A DNA stretch of 64,000 bases, taken from NCBI RefSeq assembly GCF_027921745.1, contig NC_079240.1:1915001-1979000 (forward strand), written 5' to 3'. Position 1 is the first letter of the stretch. Each line of letters begins with the position of its first letter. The position numbers were made by a program, and so were the translations under genes. Source of the DNA: Schizosaccharomyces osmophilus (Eukaryota > Ascomycota > Schizosaccharomycetes > Schizosaccharomycetales > Schizosaccharomycetaceae). Positions 45,111-56,701 of the stretch are shown here, one piece after another. The notes under the pieces are model-generated. The model was not told the origin of the DNA. It did not search any database and saw nothing but the letters and a program-made list of their open reading frames with translations.

Positions 45111-46240
45111 GCCATATAATAATACAGCGTAAACCCCCAGCTGTGACAAATCCAGTATTATTATTATTGCTCGCCAAGGGGCTGCTGAGTCTTGTTATAT
45201 TGATTATCAAAGAGCGAGGATTTTCACTGATGGATGCATGTCAATAGAGATCGACATTTAGCCGACAAAGTGGTTAGCGAGATGAAAAATAGAAACCATC
45301 GAATGCAAATCTCCTCCAGTAGACTGGAAGGACAACTTGGGATCCACCCAAAAGTTATTTGTATTGATATGAAAGAAACAATGAATTAAAACACTTTCCG
45401 AAGATTTACAATCTTTAATGCTTGGAAGAACAAATATGTACATGCTTATTCATTGATAAGAAGTGTCAATAGTGGTGAGGACTGGTCAAGAGTTGACCGA
45501 GTGTCCACTCCATGAGCAAGAACGAAACGATATGACAAAAGATGCAATGGACAACGGGTTCCAATCTGATCTGAAAAAGGAACCAATTGCGATTCGCTAC
45601 AGATTTGCATTTCGAGACTTGTTTGCTTGCAATCCTGATGAAGAAGATCGATCTCTCTTGTAAACAAGAACCACGTCATCTGGAAACCGATCTCCGATGT
45701 ACAAGAGAAAGTATAGTAGCAAATCGGTTTTAACGTAATAGAAACAGTTTTCATTTTAATAGAAAAAAACAATATAGAATTAAAAAGGAAAAGGAAAAAC
45801 AAATCGATAAATTCAATAGTGGACGCAGCATTATTCCTTAAATATAATTCTTCCCCTGTATAACAATAAACCTTTTCGAGATTTAACATTTTGTCTCTTT
45901 TTTACCTCTTTAAGCTTATCTGTCTTTCGTTAACTCTGTTACCTGAACGAAAAAACATTGTTATCAAGGATACGTAATCCGAGGCAGCAATTCCATTAGC
46001 TTTCCTATGCAGGTTCCCAATATAGCAGTTGATGAGCGCGTAAAAGACGAGTTTGCAAGCTCCTGGGTGGTCAACTTTTTATTGATACGCGACGATATTA
46101 AGATTATCTTGTAGATGAACGATAGTTTGTGGATAGAAAAGAAAAGAGGAGGAAAAACAAGAGACAAAAGGCATTTTGAGACGCATATAGCCAACTTTTT
46201 ATATATAAAAAAGAAGAATTGATTTTTTTATTTCATTTAA
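45111..46240. other. Gene-poor stretch after the LTR-like repeat
   Basis: About 1.1 kb. An ATG-started 50-codon frame at 45236-45388 and a 66-codon frame at 45463-45663 have protein-like composition but no recognised family. A short frame on the minus strand at 45964-46194 is similar. S. pombe carries wtf genes at this syntenic place (from memory); no clear wtf sequence was seen here. Confidence 0.45.
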
Positions 46241-47223
46241 ATATATAAAACCGGGAAATTTCCAAAGTCCCAAATTGGAGTTATCAGCTCTTTGTCTTGT
46301 TGCTAATCATTCAACAACTTGCCGTGAACCAACTACGAAAAGTCATTACTTTCTGAGAATAGAACTCTCGAGACAATTGAAGAGAGCTGAATATACCAGC
46401 AGCTTCTCCATCCAAGCTAAGCTCTCTTGGCGGGTATCCTGTTTTCCTCCAATTACAAAAACGTTGCCAGTCTTTCGGGGCTTTTTTATGTATACGGATT
46501 TACGTTTCAGGACTCTTCTTTTTTGTTTCTGCTGACTGCAATTGATTTCTCTGTTCAATTCTGCTGATTGCTGTTTCCTTTTTCCTCCCCAAAAAAATCT
46601 TGTATATCTATCGATTCTTGTCTTTGAATCCAATCCACGCCTTAACCTTGAATTGGACATTGCATTTTAGTCCAATTCCTTTTCTCTAATCAATTTCTTT
46701 CTTTTTTTTCCGCTCCCTTTTTGGAAGCATTTCTATCCGGCCACTGCTTGTCAGAAGTATCTTCGCCTGACTGTTTTGGTTTGTGCGCTTTTTTTTTTTG
46801 TCATCTCCAAGTCGTGTTTTCTTTCCCATTTGAAAAAAGGTTTGTATCTTGACTTCTTTTTCCTCTCCTTTTTTCCCTTTACGATCATATTCATTTACGT
46901 ATCTCCTAATATTCTTGGATTCCTTTTGCCGTTTATCCCGATATTTTGACCTTTTGGTTTTTCTTGAATCCAGGAGTTTTTTGTTCCTTTTATATTCCAA
47001 TTTGTGATCTTTGATTTGTTCCTGCATAGGTTCGCCATTGTATCATCGTATCCCAAACTAAACATCAATAATTTTTTCCTGTTTCTTTTCACATTCTTTT
47101 GTTTTTTTTTTCTTTTGAATACACATATTTATCTTTTCCCCCATCCTGTTATTTCTTTGCTCTTTGAATTTCTGTTTCCGTTCTTGGTGAGTTTTCTTTT
47201 TTCTTCTTTTTGGAATGATCACA
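46196..47223 (+). promoter_or_regulatory. TATA elements and long pyrimidine-rich leader of the CCCH gene
   Basis: TATATAAAA-type elements at about 46201 and 46242, then roughly 950 bp of T/C-rich sequence running to the ATG at 47224. This looks like a very long 5' leader. The antisense frames over it are Lys/Arg-rich only because the sense strand is pyrimidine-rich. Confidence 0.55.
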
Positions 47224-48943
47224 ATGTCTATTGCTCCTTCCGCTTCTTCCGCTACTGATAAACGAATGGAGCGTCCTCTCGACAACCGCAAAGCGGTCAA
47301 ATCCCCCATGCCAAAGATAGCACAGGATCACGTTGCTCCTGTGAAAAGTATGTGGAAAAATTGATTTTTAGTTTTCGTCCTTACTAACCTTTGTCCTTTT
47401 AGATTTGCAACATGTTCCCTGCAAGTTCTTTCGTCATGGTACATGTACTGCCGGTGAGAATTGCCCTTTTAGTCATTCTCTTGAAACAGAGCGTCCAGTT
47501 TGTAAATACCATCTGAAAGGAAATTGCAAATTTGGCTCCAAATGTGCTCTTTCTCATTCGCTCCCAGTCAATGACTCTGCAATCCCCTCTGGCTTGTCTG
47601 AAACCAATCCCCCTCCAAATCATCTTCCATTTGGTAACTCTATGAAACACATGCCGAGCTCTTCCATTTCCTCTTCGTTCCCCCAGAAAATTCAAAGAAC
47701 CGCGTTTGATCAAATGGATTTGAAGGGCTCCATCGGCATGAAAAGTAATCTTCTTAATCCTGGCTTTTCTGCGTCCCCTCCGTCTTTGCCTCCCTTCTCT
47801 CATTCTCCAGGACGTTCTTCTACGTCTTCTTATCTAAATAATCTCACGTCTACTCAACCACTGTTAGGCACCGCAAATCATGGTAAACAGCTCGACGATT
47901 ATTCTACCGATATTAATTCGGGATTGGCTTCCTCTATGAATGGTGTTTCTATTGCATCCTCCTTGGCTACGTCGCCATCTTCATTTAGCGCTGCATCGAG
48001 TGCATCCTCAAACAACCTCAATGGTTCCAAAGGGCTTTTACATCAACAAATGAATAATGAAAACAACCGAGATTACATGATCCGCCATCCATCTCTCTTA
48101 ACCACTTATGCAAATCGGCCTTCTTCTGAGAAAACCACTTCTTTGTCGAAATTGCCTGCAGAATTGGTGAAACCTAATGCACCATTACAGAGTCCTCAAC
48201 TGAATGGTAAGGTTAATAGTAATTTACCCAAGCATCGTCCTTCCGTTAACCCTTCTCTTACCGGGATTCAGCTTTCGTCAGGTGCTACACGTCGATATGC
48301 AGTTCGCAGTAATTCTTATGCCGATGCATTCCCCTCGGTGGTTTCCACAAGTCTGCCAAATCGTGTGGATTTGAATCATCAAATGGACATGAGTGACGAT
48401 GAACAGAGGTACCTGAATACTCCAATGGGTAGCTTTGACGAGCCATTTTTGGGTTCATCTCCTGTTGGTAAAACGAGTTCAAGTATGAAACAATTATCTG
48501 CTCCTTTGTCCATGATGAGTCCTACTTTGCCATCTCGTTCCACAGCAAACACTTTGCAAAACAGTAGATTTGGTGCTTATTTTTCAAAATCTAAATATGT
48601 TGACACGAATGCCGGTTCTACTAAAAGTACCACCCCTCAACAGGCTGGCGTTGCCGGTGCTCCCATGAAAATGCCCTCTTCGTTTGGTGTTCGTGAAGAA
48701 TCAGTGTTCAGTTCTCCGATAAATGAATTAACCAGACCTCAGCAACTTGCAAGGCTCAAGAGCGAACCGATTTTTAGAGCCGGATCTGTATCACCTGTGA
48801 CTACAGGTGGAATTAATGAATCTAAGAATGATTATACGTTGAGTCCAGGAAGCAATGGATTATCGCGGGTATCCGTTGCAAACACATCTCCTGCTTGGAA
48901 CTCAACGCTAGAAGAAGAAACGACATTTCAAATGGATGACTGA
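47224..48943 (+). CDS. CCCH zinc-finger RNA-binding protein
   Basis: Two exons, 47224-47347 and 47403-48943, around a 55-bp intron with branch ACTAAC; 554 aa. Exon 1 supplies 41 residues and restores an ATG start. Two tandem C-x8-C-x5-C-x3-H-like fingers (about 46-95: CKFFRHGTCTAGENCPFSH and CKYHLKGNCKFGSKCALSH) match the Makorin/Lee1-type fungal family. The rest is Ser/Pro/Asn-rich with several SP sites and a short acidic end, EEETTFQMDD. Probably an mRNA-binding regulator. Same neighbour (mrpl22) as S. pombe SPCC1739.01. Confidence 0.88.
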
Positions 48944-49714
48944 CTATCACAACATGCTCTTTAACACAAATGATAGAGCTTCAAAAAATAAAAATAGCTG
49001 TTTGATGATTACTAGCAACAAATATTTTGTAAGTAATTTGTCATGGTTTCCCAGAAAAGTTTCCCTTATTCCTTATTTCAAGGGGAACTCATACAATCAT
49101 TCTTGCAAGTAATAATTGTACGACTGCATTTTATTTATGGGTCTGATTTATAAGAAAACGAAACGAAAAGGATGAATTTGTTTGGGGATGCTTTGGCATG
49201 TCTATGAATCTATTTCTACGAAAAAGGAGGTGATGCATCCAACCTTCTATAAAATAAACCGAATACCCATAAAGGAAAAGTCGTTGGGAAACGAATGTTC
49301 TTACTTCGGTAAAAAGTGAGATTTATTATTATGCTTGTTGAATTTTCTAAAAAAATTTAAATGTAATTAAAATGCTTGATTTTAGGGCCACTGTGCGTTG
49401 GCCTTTTATAATTAAGAAAAGTAAATGTCTTTGATAAGAACGATTTCTACTGAAATATGAAGCGCGTAAAGATTTGATGTTCGCGCGGAAAAGATAATTT
49501 CGTTATAGCTGTAATTATAAAGATTTAATGAATGTATTGATCTAAAGATGGATACAACAATGAATAAGACAAGAAAATTAATTGGAATAAATTTGGTTTA
49601 CTTTTTAACTATTGGTAAATACCACAAACGGAAAGAAAGGAAAATTGGATAAAGTAAAAAGGGAAAGCGATATTAATTATAATTGATCACGCTTAGTTGT
49701 CGTTGGGAAATGGT
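48944..49714. other. Convergent intergenic CCCH/mrpl22
   Basis: About 770 bp, AT-rich. No gene or RNA recognised. Confidence 0.6.
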
Positions 49715-50464
49715 TTAGCAGGTGAAAGCATTAAGTTTGTGGTAAACAGGTCGATTGGGAAGAGGAGACCAAACACGACGGCTGTTGATTCTATCGTTTC
49801 GACGTTTTAAATCACGTAAAAGGGCTCGTTCATCTTTAAGAAGGACGGTTATACGAACTCTAGGACGTCTGTGAACAGCATGACCACCCCGACCTCGAGT
49901 AACGAGTTTTTTGATGTAAGTGGCTTTTCCAACCCATGCTTGGTCAATGTAAAGGGTTTTTTCATCAAGACCAGCTTTCGCAACGGCATCCTCGCGAGCA
50001 TTTACGAGAGCAGAAGCGATAGATTTAGAGACGCGTTTTTCGGAAAATTTCATCTGTAAAAGGGCATGGTAAAAAGGCTTTCTAGAGATTTGGCGACAAA
50101 GGTTGCCAGCTTTTTTCAAAGATGAGCGAAATATTTTTGATTGATGAGTGTGGGAAGGATCCATGGTTAAAAGGCGTTTTGTAGATATCCGTTTCCATGG
50201 GCGAGATTTTTGTTCAGGAGTTTCAGTGGAAGGTGTCTGAGATTGTTCTTGTAAAGTAGAAAAAATACTAGACCCTGTTCGCTCTCCGGTCTCTAATGAG
50301 CCTGGGGCTTGATTCCATGAACTAGGGGTCTGAGAGAAGCATCGGATAGGGCGTAAAGTACAAATTTTAGAGAAATGCAATGATGAATTTCCATAGAGAC
50401 CCAAATTGCCCACAAAACGATTGCTGAATTTGGGCAAATGGATCGAACAAGTCCAAATACTCAT
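49715..50464 (-). CDS. mrpl22: Mitochondrial large-subunit ribosomal protein L22 (uL22m)
   Basis: Lines the exit tunnel of the mitochondrial large subunit. 249 aa, ATG at 50464. The N-terminal ~60 residues are Arg/Ser-rich and fit an import presequence. The L22 domain (about 120-240) has HALLQMKFSEKRVSKSIASAL and the long beta-hairpin tip ITKR-like RGRGGHAVHRRPRVRITVLLKDE. The gene is single-exon and divergent from hrr1. Confidence 0.92.
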   Translation of the reverse strand: MSIWTCSIHLPKFSNRFVGNLGLYGNSSLHFSKICTLRPIRCFSQTPSSWNQAPGSLETGERTGSSIFSTLQEQSQTPSTETPEQKSRPWKRISTKRLLTMDPSHTHQSKIFRSSLKKAGNLCRQISRKPFYHALLQMKFSEKRVSKSIASALVNAREDAVAKAGLDEKTLYIDQAWVGKATYIKKLVTRGRGGHAVHRRPRVRITVLLKDERALLRDLKRRNDRINSRRVWSPLPNRPVYHKLNAFTC

Positions 50465-51002
50465 TTCGAAGCGCTGCCAAAATGTTCAGAAAAAAAAACT
50501 AAACAGAAATAAAAAGTAAATTGAAATATCTTGCTTACAACATAAACAAACTCCAAACTTAAAAGACCGCGTCCCCTTAATGAAATGAGAGAAAAGCCAG
50601 GTCTTGCTCAAAGGTACCAAGGAACAGAATACGATAGTACGCCTGTTTACGTTAATGACTTTACCAGCCTTACGGTAGTAACACGCTAAAGTAATAGAAC
50701 ACAAAATAGCAATACTGAACAAAACATAAAACAGCTCGTAATATGAAAGGCTTAAATGTTAAAGGTGTATCATCACTTCAATTGTAAACAAACTGCTCCT
50801 TCTAAGCGTATACAATTAATATCAAATCTTACGCGTAATTTTGTACTCGGGACGAACTTTTAAAGAAGCAAATGATATTTTTTTTAATTTTTGAGAGTTT
50901 AGGCGAATGAACTGTTATGATTAATAAAGATTTGAGCAAAGAAAGGTTGAATTGATTCCACTAGAAAAGGTCCGCATTGATTATAAAAGTGAATTAATAA
51001 GT
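50465..51002. other. Divergent promoter mrpl22/hrr1
   Basis: About 540 bp. The open frame of hrr1 extends to 50952 through a TTG; an upstream ATG exon cannot be excluded but no clear splice was seen. Confidence 0.55.
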
Positions 51003-54000
51003 ATGGAAGAGATAACTATAGCCAAACGGGCGCACAATCCGTATGAGGGTGTGAAGAACAGTACATTGGAAATGTGGGATCAACTGAAAAACACTACAGA
51101 CGCTCAAGAGGTTGTCTTTGATGATATTCCAGACGAGGCCTTAATTCATCAAATGAAAATCCATCAAGAGAAACGATTAGACTACCAGTCCCAAAGTTAT
51201 GCCGTGGACGAAGTGAATGAAAGCATAGCGAATTGCAACTTATCACCAAAAAGAAATGCTTTCTTGGATGGGAATGCAATAGAAAAAGAAAATGCTATGA
51301 ATAATTCTGTACCTTTGGAATCAAAGACGAACAGTGCAAATCAAACCAGGGTACGACACAGGCCTCACGATGTAGACAGGAAAGAACAAGGGAATCATTG
51401 GAGGACCCTTCCGGATATTCCCATTTTCCAAGAACTTTCATCTGCGTCTGTTGATTTGCCAAAAAATGATGTTTTTGGTGGATACAACAATTTTGAACAT
51501 TATCTAAGCGTGCATTATAAGTTGCTTCGAGAAGATGCTATTTCTCCTCTTAGGGAAAGTGTGTTAAGATACAAAAAGGATCCAACCTGTACCTCCTCTC
51601 CTTCATTCGCTGTTTACGATCATGTTCGTATTATTGGACAAATAATCGCTACTAGTTCAGTCGTCACCAAACTTTCGTTTTCTGTTCGAGCTCAAAAACG
51701 GATATCTTGGGCCACGAGTCGACGTTTGATTTCTGGAAGTATCGTTCTTTTAAGTCAAGATAATTTTGAGCATTTTCGTGTGGGTACGGTTTGCGCTCGT
51801 CCATTAAGCGGTTTAAGAAAATATCCTCACGAAGTCGATGTTTTCTTTCACGACTTTAATCTTGAATTGGATTCAAGGAAAGAATTCGTGATGATTGAAG
51901 CAACTTCTGGCTATTGGGAAGCTTACAAGCATGTTTTATCTAACCTCCAAAAACTTTCTGGGCACCGTTTTCCCATGAAAGACTATTTTGTTAGTTGTAA
52001 GCAAAATTCTGAAGTTGCTAGGTATGTACAACATGATCCCCTAATGCGAATCAACTCTATTTTAGGGAGCTCTCAGCCGCCAATCGATATATTGGAACCT
52101 TTTCCTTCTTACGATGATTACTTGTTAGACAAGTCTCAGTTAAAAGCATATCAATCCATGCTTACACAGAAACTAGCAATCATACAAGGGCCGCCTGGAA
52201 CAGGAAAAACTTTTGTTGCTTTAAAGGCAATCCAAACTCTTTTAGAAAATTCAAACCCCAATGTACTTCCCATCTTGGTTGCATGTCAAACGAATCATGC
52301 TGTTGACCAAATTCTCCTTCAACTTCTGCGCGAAGGCGCAGAAGTTGTACGACTCGGTGGTCGTACTCGAGTCCCTGAAATCCAAGACGTATCTGTTTAT
52401 GAGAAGCTCAAGTCGATGAGAAATACATTCCATGCGTCTTATAAGGAGATAAAGAGAAAGAAAAGTCGGCTTATGAAACAAATGCTAAACATTATGTCAA
52501 ACTTTTCAAATGAGTATCTAAAGTTTACGTATCTACATAGTGAAGGAATTATTACAACGGCTCAATTACAATCATTCATTCAAAACTCTGCTTGGGTAAA
52601 TGTTGTTTCCGATAGTGATGACTCAACAGAAGAAGAACAGATCGAGTGTTGGTTAGGTGAAACGAAATTAGATTTGGTAACACCAAAACAGACCGTTTAT
52701 GATTATGAAGAAGAGCTGCAGATTGAGGCTGAACAACTAGAAGAACTAGAACAAGAAGCAAAGGAAAATCTTACTTTTGAGGATGACGAATTGCGCGGCG
52801 TCTTTGCAGATTTTAGGCGAAAGTACGACTTTTTTGAAGGTGTTGAGCTTCATAAGGAAGAGTTGAAAGGCTTTTTAACCATAGAAAACGTTTGGGATAT
52901 TCCAGAATTTAGCAGAGGCATGGTTTATAAGCATTGGCTTCAATTAGCTTATGAAAATGCAGAATCCCGATTGAGACATTTGCATAAAATATATAGTAAA
53001 TTGGATAAAGAAAGAATCAATCTTTCTAACAAGCGAGTCGGTGCTCTCCTTCGTAATGCTAATGTTGTTGGGATGACTACAACGGGGCTAAACAAGTATC
53101 GGAATATCTTGGAAAGCATTCGACCTAAGATTTGCTTTATCGAAGAAGCTGCAAATATTCTTGAAGGACCAATCATACCTGCCGTCTTTCCATCCTTAGA
53201 ACAATTGATTTTAATTGGAGACCATAAACAATTGCGTCCAAGCTGCTCCACATTTGCGCTTGCTAGATCCCCATTTAATTTATCTGTTTCGATCTTCGAG
53301 CGTTTGGTGGAAAATGAAATGGTTTGCGATATGTTAAGTATACAAAGGCGTAAGTAGAGTAAGTTGAGGTTTGGTATTAACAATAAAAGGTATGCATCCT
53401 AAAATCCGTCAGTTAGTCGATTCAGTCTATTTTGGATTATCCGATCATCCAATTGCGAGGTGCAGGCCTGCTATTCCAGGAATGGGACAATTGCGAAGAT
53501 TCTTCTTTACCCATACTAATGTTGAAGATACAGATGGATTTTCTTCTAAATGCAACCAATTTGAAGCTGAGATGTTGGTTCAATTTGCTTCTTATTTGAT
53601 TCTTCATGGAGTGAATCCACTTCAGATTACATGCTTGACATTCTATGTCGCACAGAAAAAAGAAATAGAAAATCTGATCTCGATACATTTACCAGATAAA
53701 AAAGAAAACATAAGAGTTGCAACTGTTGATGGCTATCAAGGCGAAGAAAATGATGTGATACTTTTATCTTTAGTTCGAAACCATGATCAACGGTCAGTGG
53801 GTTTCTTGGATTCGAGCTATCGTGTTTGTGTCGCTCTTTCGCGTGCGAGGCGTAAGGAAATTCATGTGTCATGATTTCTACTAACACCTTATATAGAAGG
53901 TTTATACGTGTTTGGAAATGCTGAAATGGTAGCAAATGCAAATCCCCTTTGGTGGGACGTAATTAATACCTTAACCCAGGATGAGGAACTTCCAGGACTC

Positions 54001-54156
54001 GGAGACTACCTTCCTTTGGAACCGAAAATTGAGAACGATGAGGTATATATATACGGTATGTAAGAGAGGTTCGGTAGTTTTGATTACTGACCATTGTTAG
54101 AACTGAATGATTTGATTGAACTTAACATGAAGTTAAAGAATATGAACGCTGATTGA
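51003..54156 (+). CDS. hrr1: SF1 helicase Hrr1 (RNAi heterochromatin; NFX1/ZNFX1-like)
   Basis: RNA helicase of the RDRC complex (Rdp1-Cid12-Hrr1) that makes double-stranded RNA for heterochromatic RNAi. Four exons, 51003-53349, 53390-53851, 53897-54055 and 54101-54156, give 1007 aa. Walker A in IIQGPPGTGKTFVALK (about 395-410), DExx-box variant IEEAANI, Q/motif III LILIGDHKQLRP. After the first intron come MHPKIRQLV, TVDGYQGEENDVILLSLVR (motif V) and ALSRARQGLYVFGN (motif VI, completed by splicing). The three 3' introns are only 40-45 bp. The start is the first ATG in frame. S. pombe Hrr1 is 1015 aa from memory. Confidence 0.93.
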
Positions 54157-54425
54157 TGTCATGAAGCTATGAATAGTGTTGTGTCTTTGAGTAACTGAAG
54201 ATGAGGAATGGAAGCTACTGTAATATGTGAAGTGGTGGAAGTTTCATAATAAAAGCACAAAGATGAAGGTTGCTTATGCAGAGTTTTGACCGTTCGATTT
54301 AGCTGTACGTATATGGAACAGAAAGGACAAACGTAACACTCAAAGGTTATTTCGAATGATGGAAGATGATAAACAATGAAATGAATTCTCTAAAATAATA
54401 ATAAATAACTTTTAAACATGGTTGG

Positions 54426-55367
54426 TTACGAGGGACGAGTTTTGGAAGGATTAGGCTTAGACGAAGTGTAGAAAACGGAAAAGAGGACAAGGGCAATCAA
54501 AAGGACTATGCTAGCCTTAATGTAGTAGAAAGATAGAAAAGGTTCCCACACGCCAGTAATGGGTGACGGAGTACTGTCTTTTTGGGAAGGGTTGGACTCT
54601 GTAATTTCCGATATTACTTTCGAGGAAGAACGGCGTCTAAAGGAGGGAAGTGAAGCTTCTGATTCCTTACGAATTCCGACAAGCTGAGACGAAATATCCT
54701 AAAAGAATTTGTCAGACATTAAACTTTAATAAATCGGCATACCTCTTTCTTGACATTCTGGATAGAACCGATACAATTTTGGATATTTAAAAAAGCTGAC
54801 TCAATTAGGGAGTCTGAATATGCAAAATGAGATTGAGTTTTCTGGAATGCTGCAACAAAAGAGTTATCAGAAAGTTTCTCAGGAGAAGGGAATCGAGATA
54901 AACTGTGGGTAAATGGAACAGGCTGAGGTAAGAGACTGGAACTGGCGATGTGTTAGAAGTAGAAAGAAAAAGTACAAAGATCGACAAGGCATACTCTACG
55001 GAAAAATCAGTAGACATATCATCAATACTTGTGGAATGTAAGGGAGTATTAGATGACATGGACTGTTTATCAAGCGATGTTAACGGCACATTGATAAACG
55101 CTTCTACGAGGTCGCAAGCATCATGTTTTGAAAGCTGATGATTTGGATCATTTTTGACAAATTCATAGGCTAGTTTTTTGATTTCCTTTTTCATCCATGG
55201 GTTTACGTGGAACATGTCGTTGTAATGAATGTCTAATAGGGTAATCAGTTCGGGGACAGATATCTTTTAGAAAAAGTAGTTAGATAAAATGAAACATGAA
55301 CAAATAAGCTACAAACCTTTTCATGTGAGAGCTTCGATATTTGATCAACCAGCTTTCTGTGGTCCAT
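54426..55367 (-). CDS. Unrecognised tail-anchored protein, four exons
   Basis: Exons 55367-55317, 55263-54995, 54941-54743 and 54698-54426 hold phase throughout and give 263 aa. Intron signals are GTTTGT...AAAG, GTATGC...CTAAC...CCAG and GTATGC...TTTTAG. The N-terminal ~85 residues are a compact helical region (IKKLAYEFVKNDPNHQLSKH). The middle is Ser/Pro-rich. A single hydrophobic segment near the C-terminus (ASIVLLIALVLFSVFYT) followed by a short basic tail fits an ER, mitochondrial or peroxisomal tail anchor. No named family recognised. It converges with hrr1 and matches the slot of SPCC1739.04c. Confidence 0.8.
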
Positions 55368-56701
55368 TTTTTGAGAGTCCAACATTTGCATTGGAGACCG
55401 CACCCGCGTTTATGAAATGAATACTGGGAGGTAATAAGGCAGGATGAGATTGGTAATCCTAAGTGTTTATTTTTTTTTAGCTTTAGCAAACTATCAATAT
55501 CAAGAAGGAAACGCTTAAACGACACAGTCACTGTAAAATTCAAGAGTCACAGAAGTTTCTAATTTCTCATTCTAAAAAGAAGAAAACTTGTCAAAGAAAC
55601 TTATAACACAGAAGTACGAAAAAAAGTGATATGAATGGAAAGACCTGTCGTTGTAGTGTTTACTTGGCTACGTTGCAGTGACTTGACGAGATGACATTGT
55701 TACCAGAAAAGCAAGTGGAAGAGTCTGGTATAAACAACAATGCCGGTGGACTGGATCAGTCAGTTTAGAAAAACATTGATATTTTCATAGAGCAGTGATA
55801 AAAGCTGCCGAAAAAAATAAGCTCATCGTTGGGGCGTGAGGGCGGAAAATGTGTGAAGGGTCTGTCACAAAGTTATCTCATTCTCATTACCTCTCAAGAC
55901 AAGCTCCGAATCCTTCAACATCTCAAATAATTTCCCTTTTTTGTTTCTCCAGTAGCGTTCACAGGCATGGAAGACGTAAGTTTTATGATTTGGAACAAAA
56001 GGAAAGCAATTTTGTTGACGAAGCTTAAGAAAATATAATTTCACGATAAGACGATTGTAAATAAAATAAAGAACGAAAAGAGCCTTTTGTGATCTGTGTT
56101 CAAGTAAGGAAAAAGTTTGCAATGGTCTTAAGAACTAATAGGTTATTAAAAGGTTGCTCCTTGTCAATTTTTTATTCCCAATGATTCAAAATACTTTTGG
56201 TAAAAAAGTCTTGAAAGTCATCGACAACAAGATCGCAGTATGGCATATGTAAATAAAAGTATTTTGATCATTTTCATCAATATATAAATCTATTAGCAAG
56301 GACTTGACTTTTCGTTTGAAGGGGTGCTTATGTTTGTTCTGAATAAAGTTCCTCTGTTTGGCCATTTCTTTAATTGGCATTTAATCATCTCTTATTCCCC
56401 ATCTTTATATATCAGTTGTTTTAAGCTTCCGAGAAATTACAGACTGTTTGGTAGTATTTGGAAAGAAAATTTGGCAAACCCTTTGGCAAACCCAATTGAG
56501 GTTATGTTTGACTATACACGATCTGCTCAAAAGGTTGTACCTCTAACTTCAAATGCCCTTCGCTGCGCTCTTATGAACTAGACGCTTTCCAGTAGATCTC
56601 TTGTAAAAAAAATCTTCCTCCGAAATCGCTGTAAAAGCCCATCCAGCAATTGGTGTCATGATCCTAAACAATCTTTGTTGAGAAGATCCTTTAGCTCAAA
56701 T
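55368..56701. other. Intergenic between the tail-anchored gene and the adh pseudogene
   Basis: About 1.3 kb. A minus-strand frame ending at 55865 has a protein-like end (ERYWRNKKGKLFEMLKDSE) but no ATG or homology that I can support. The rest is AT-rich. Confidence 0.5.

Noticed and set aside
45236-45663. Two small frames after LTR-like copy A, considered as a retroelement interior
   Set aside because: No Gag, protease, reverse transcriptase or primer-site resemblance seen.
46346-47027. Lys/Arg-rich minus-strand frames
   Set aside because: Produced by the pyrimidine-rich leader on the other strand; no start or splice context.
55865-56122. Minus-strand frame ending in ERYWRNKKGKLFEMLKD
   Set aside because: Protein-like end but only a TTG start and no splice partner found; might be a last exon, not supported.
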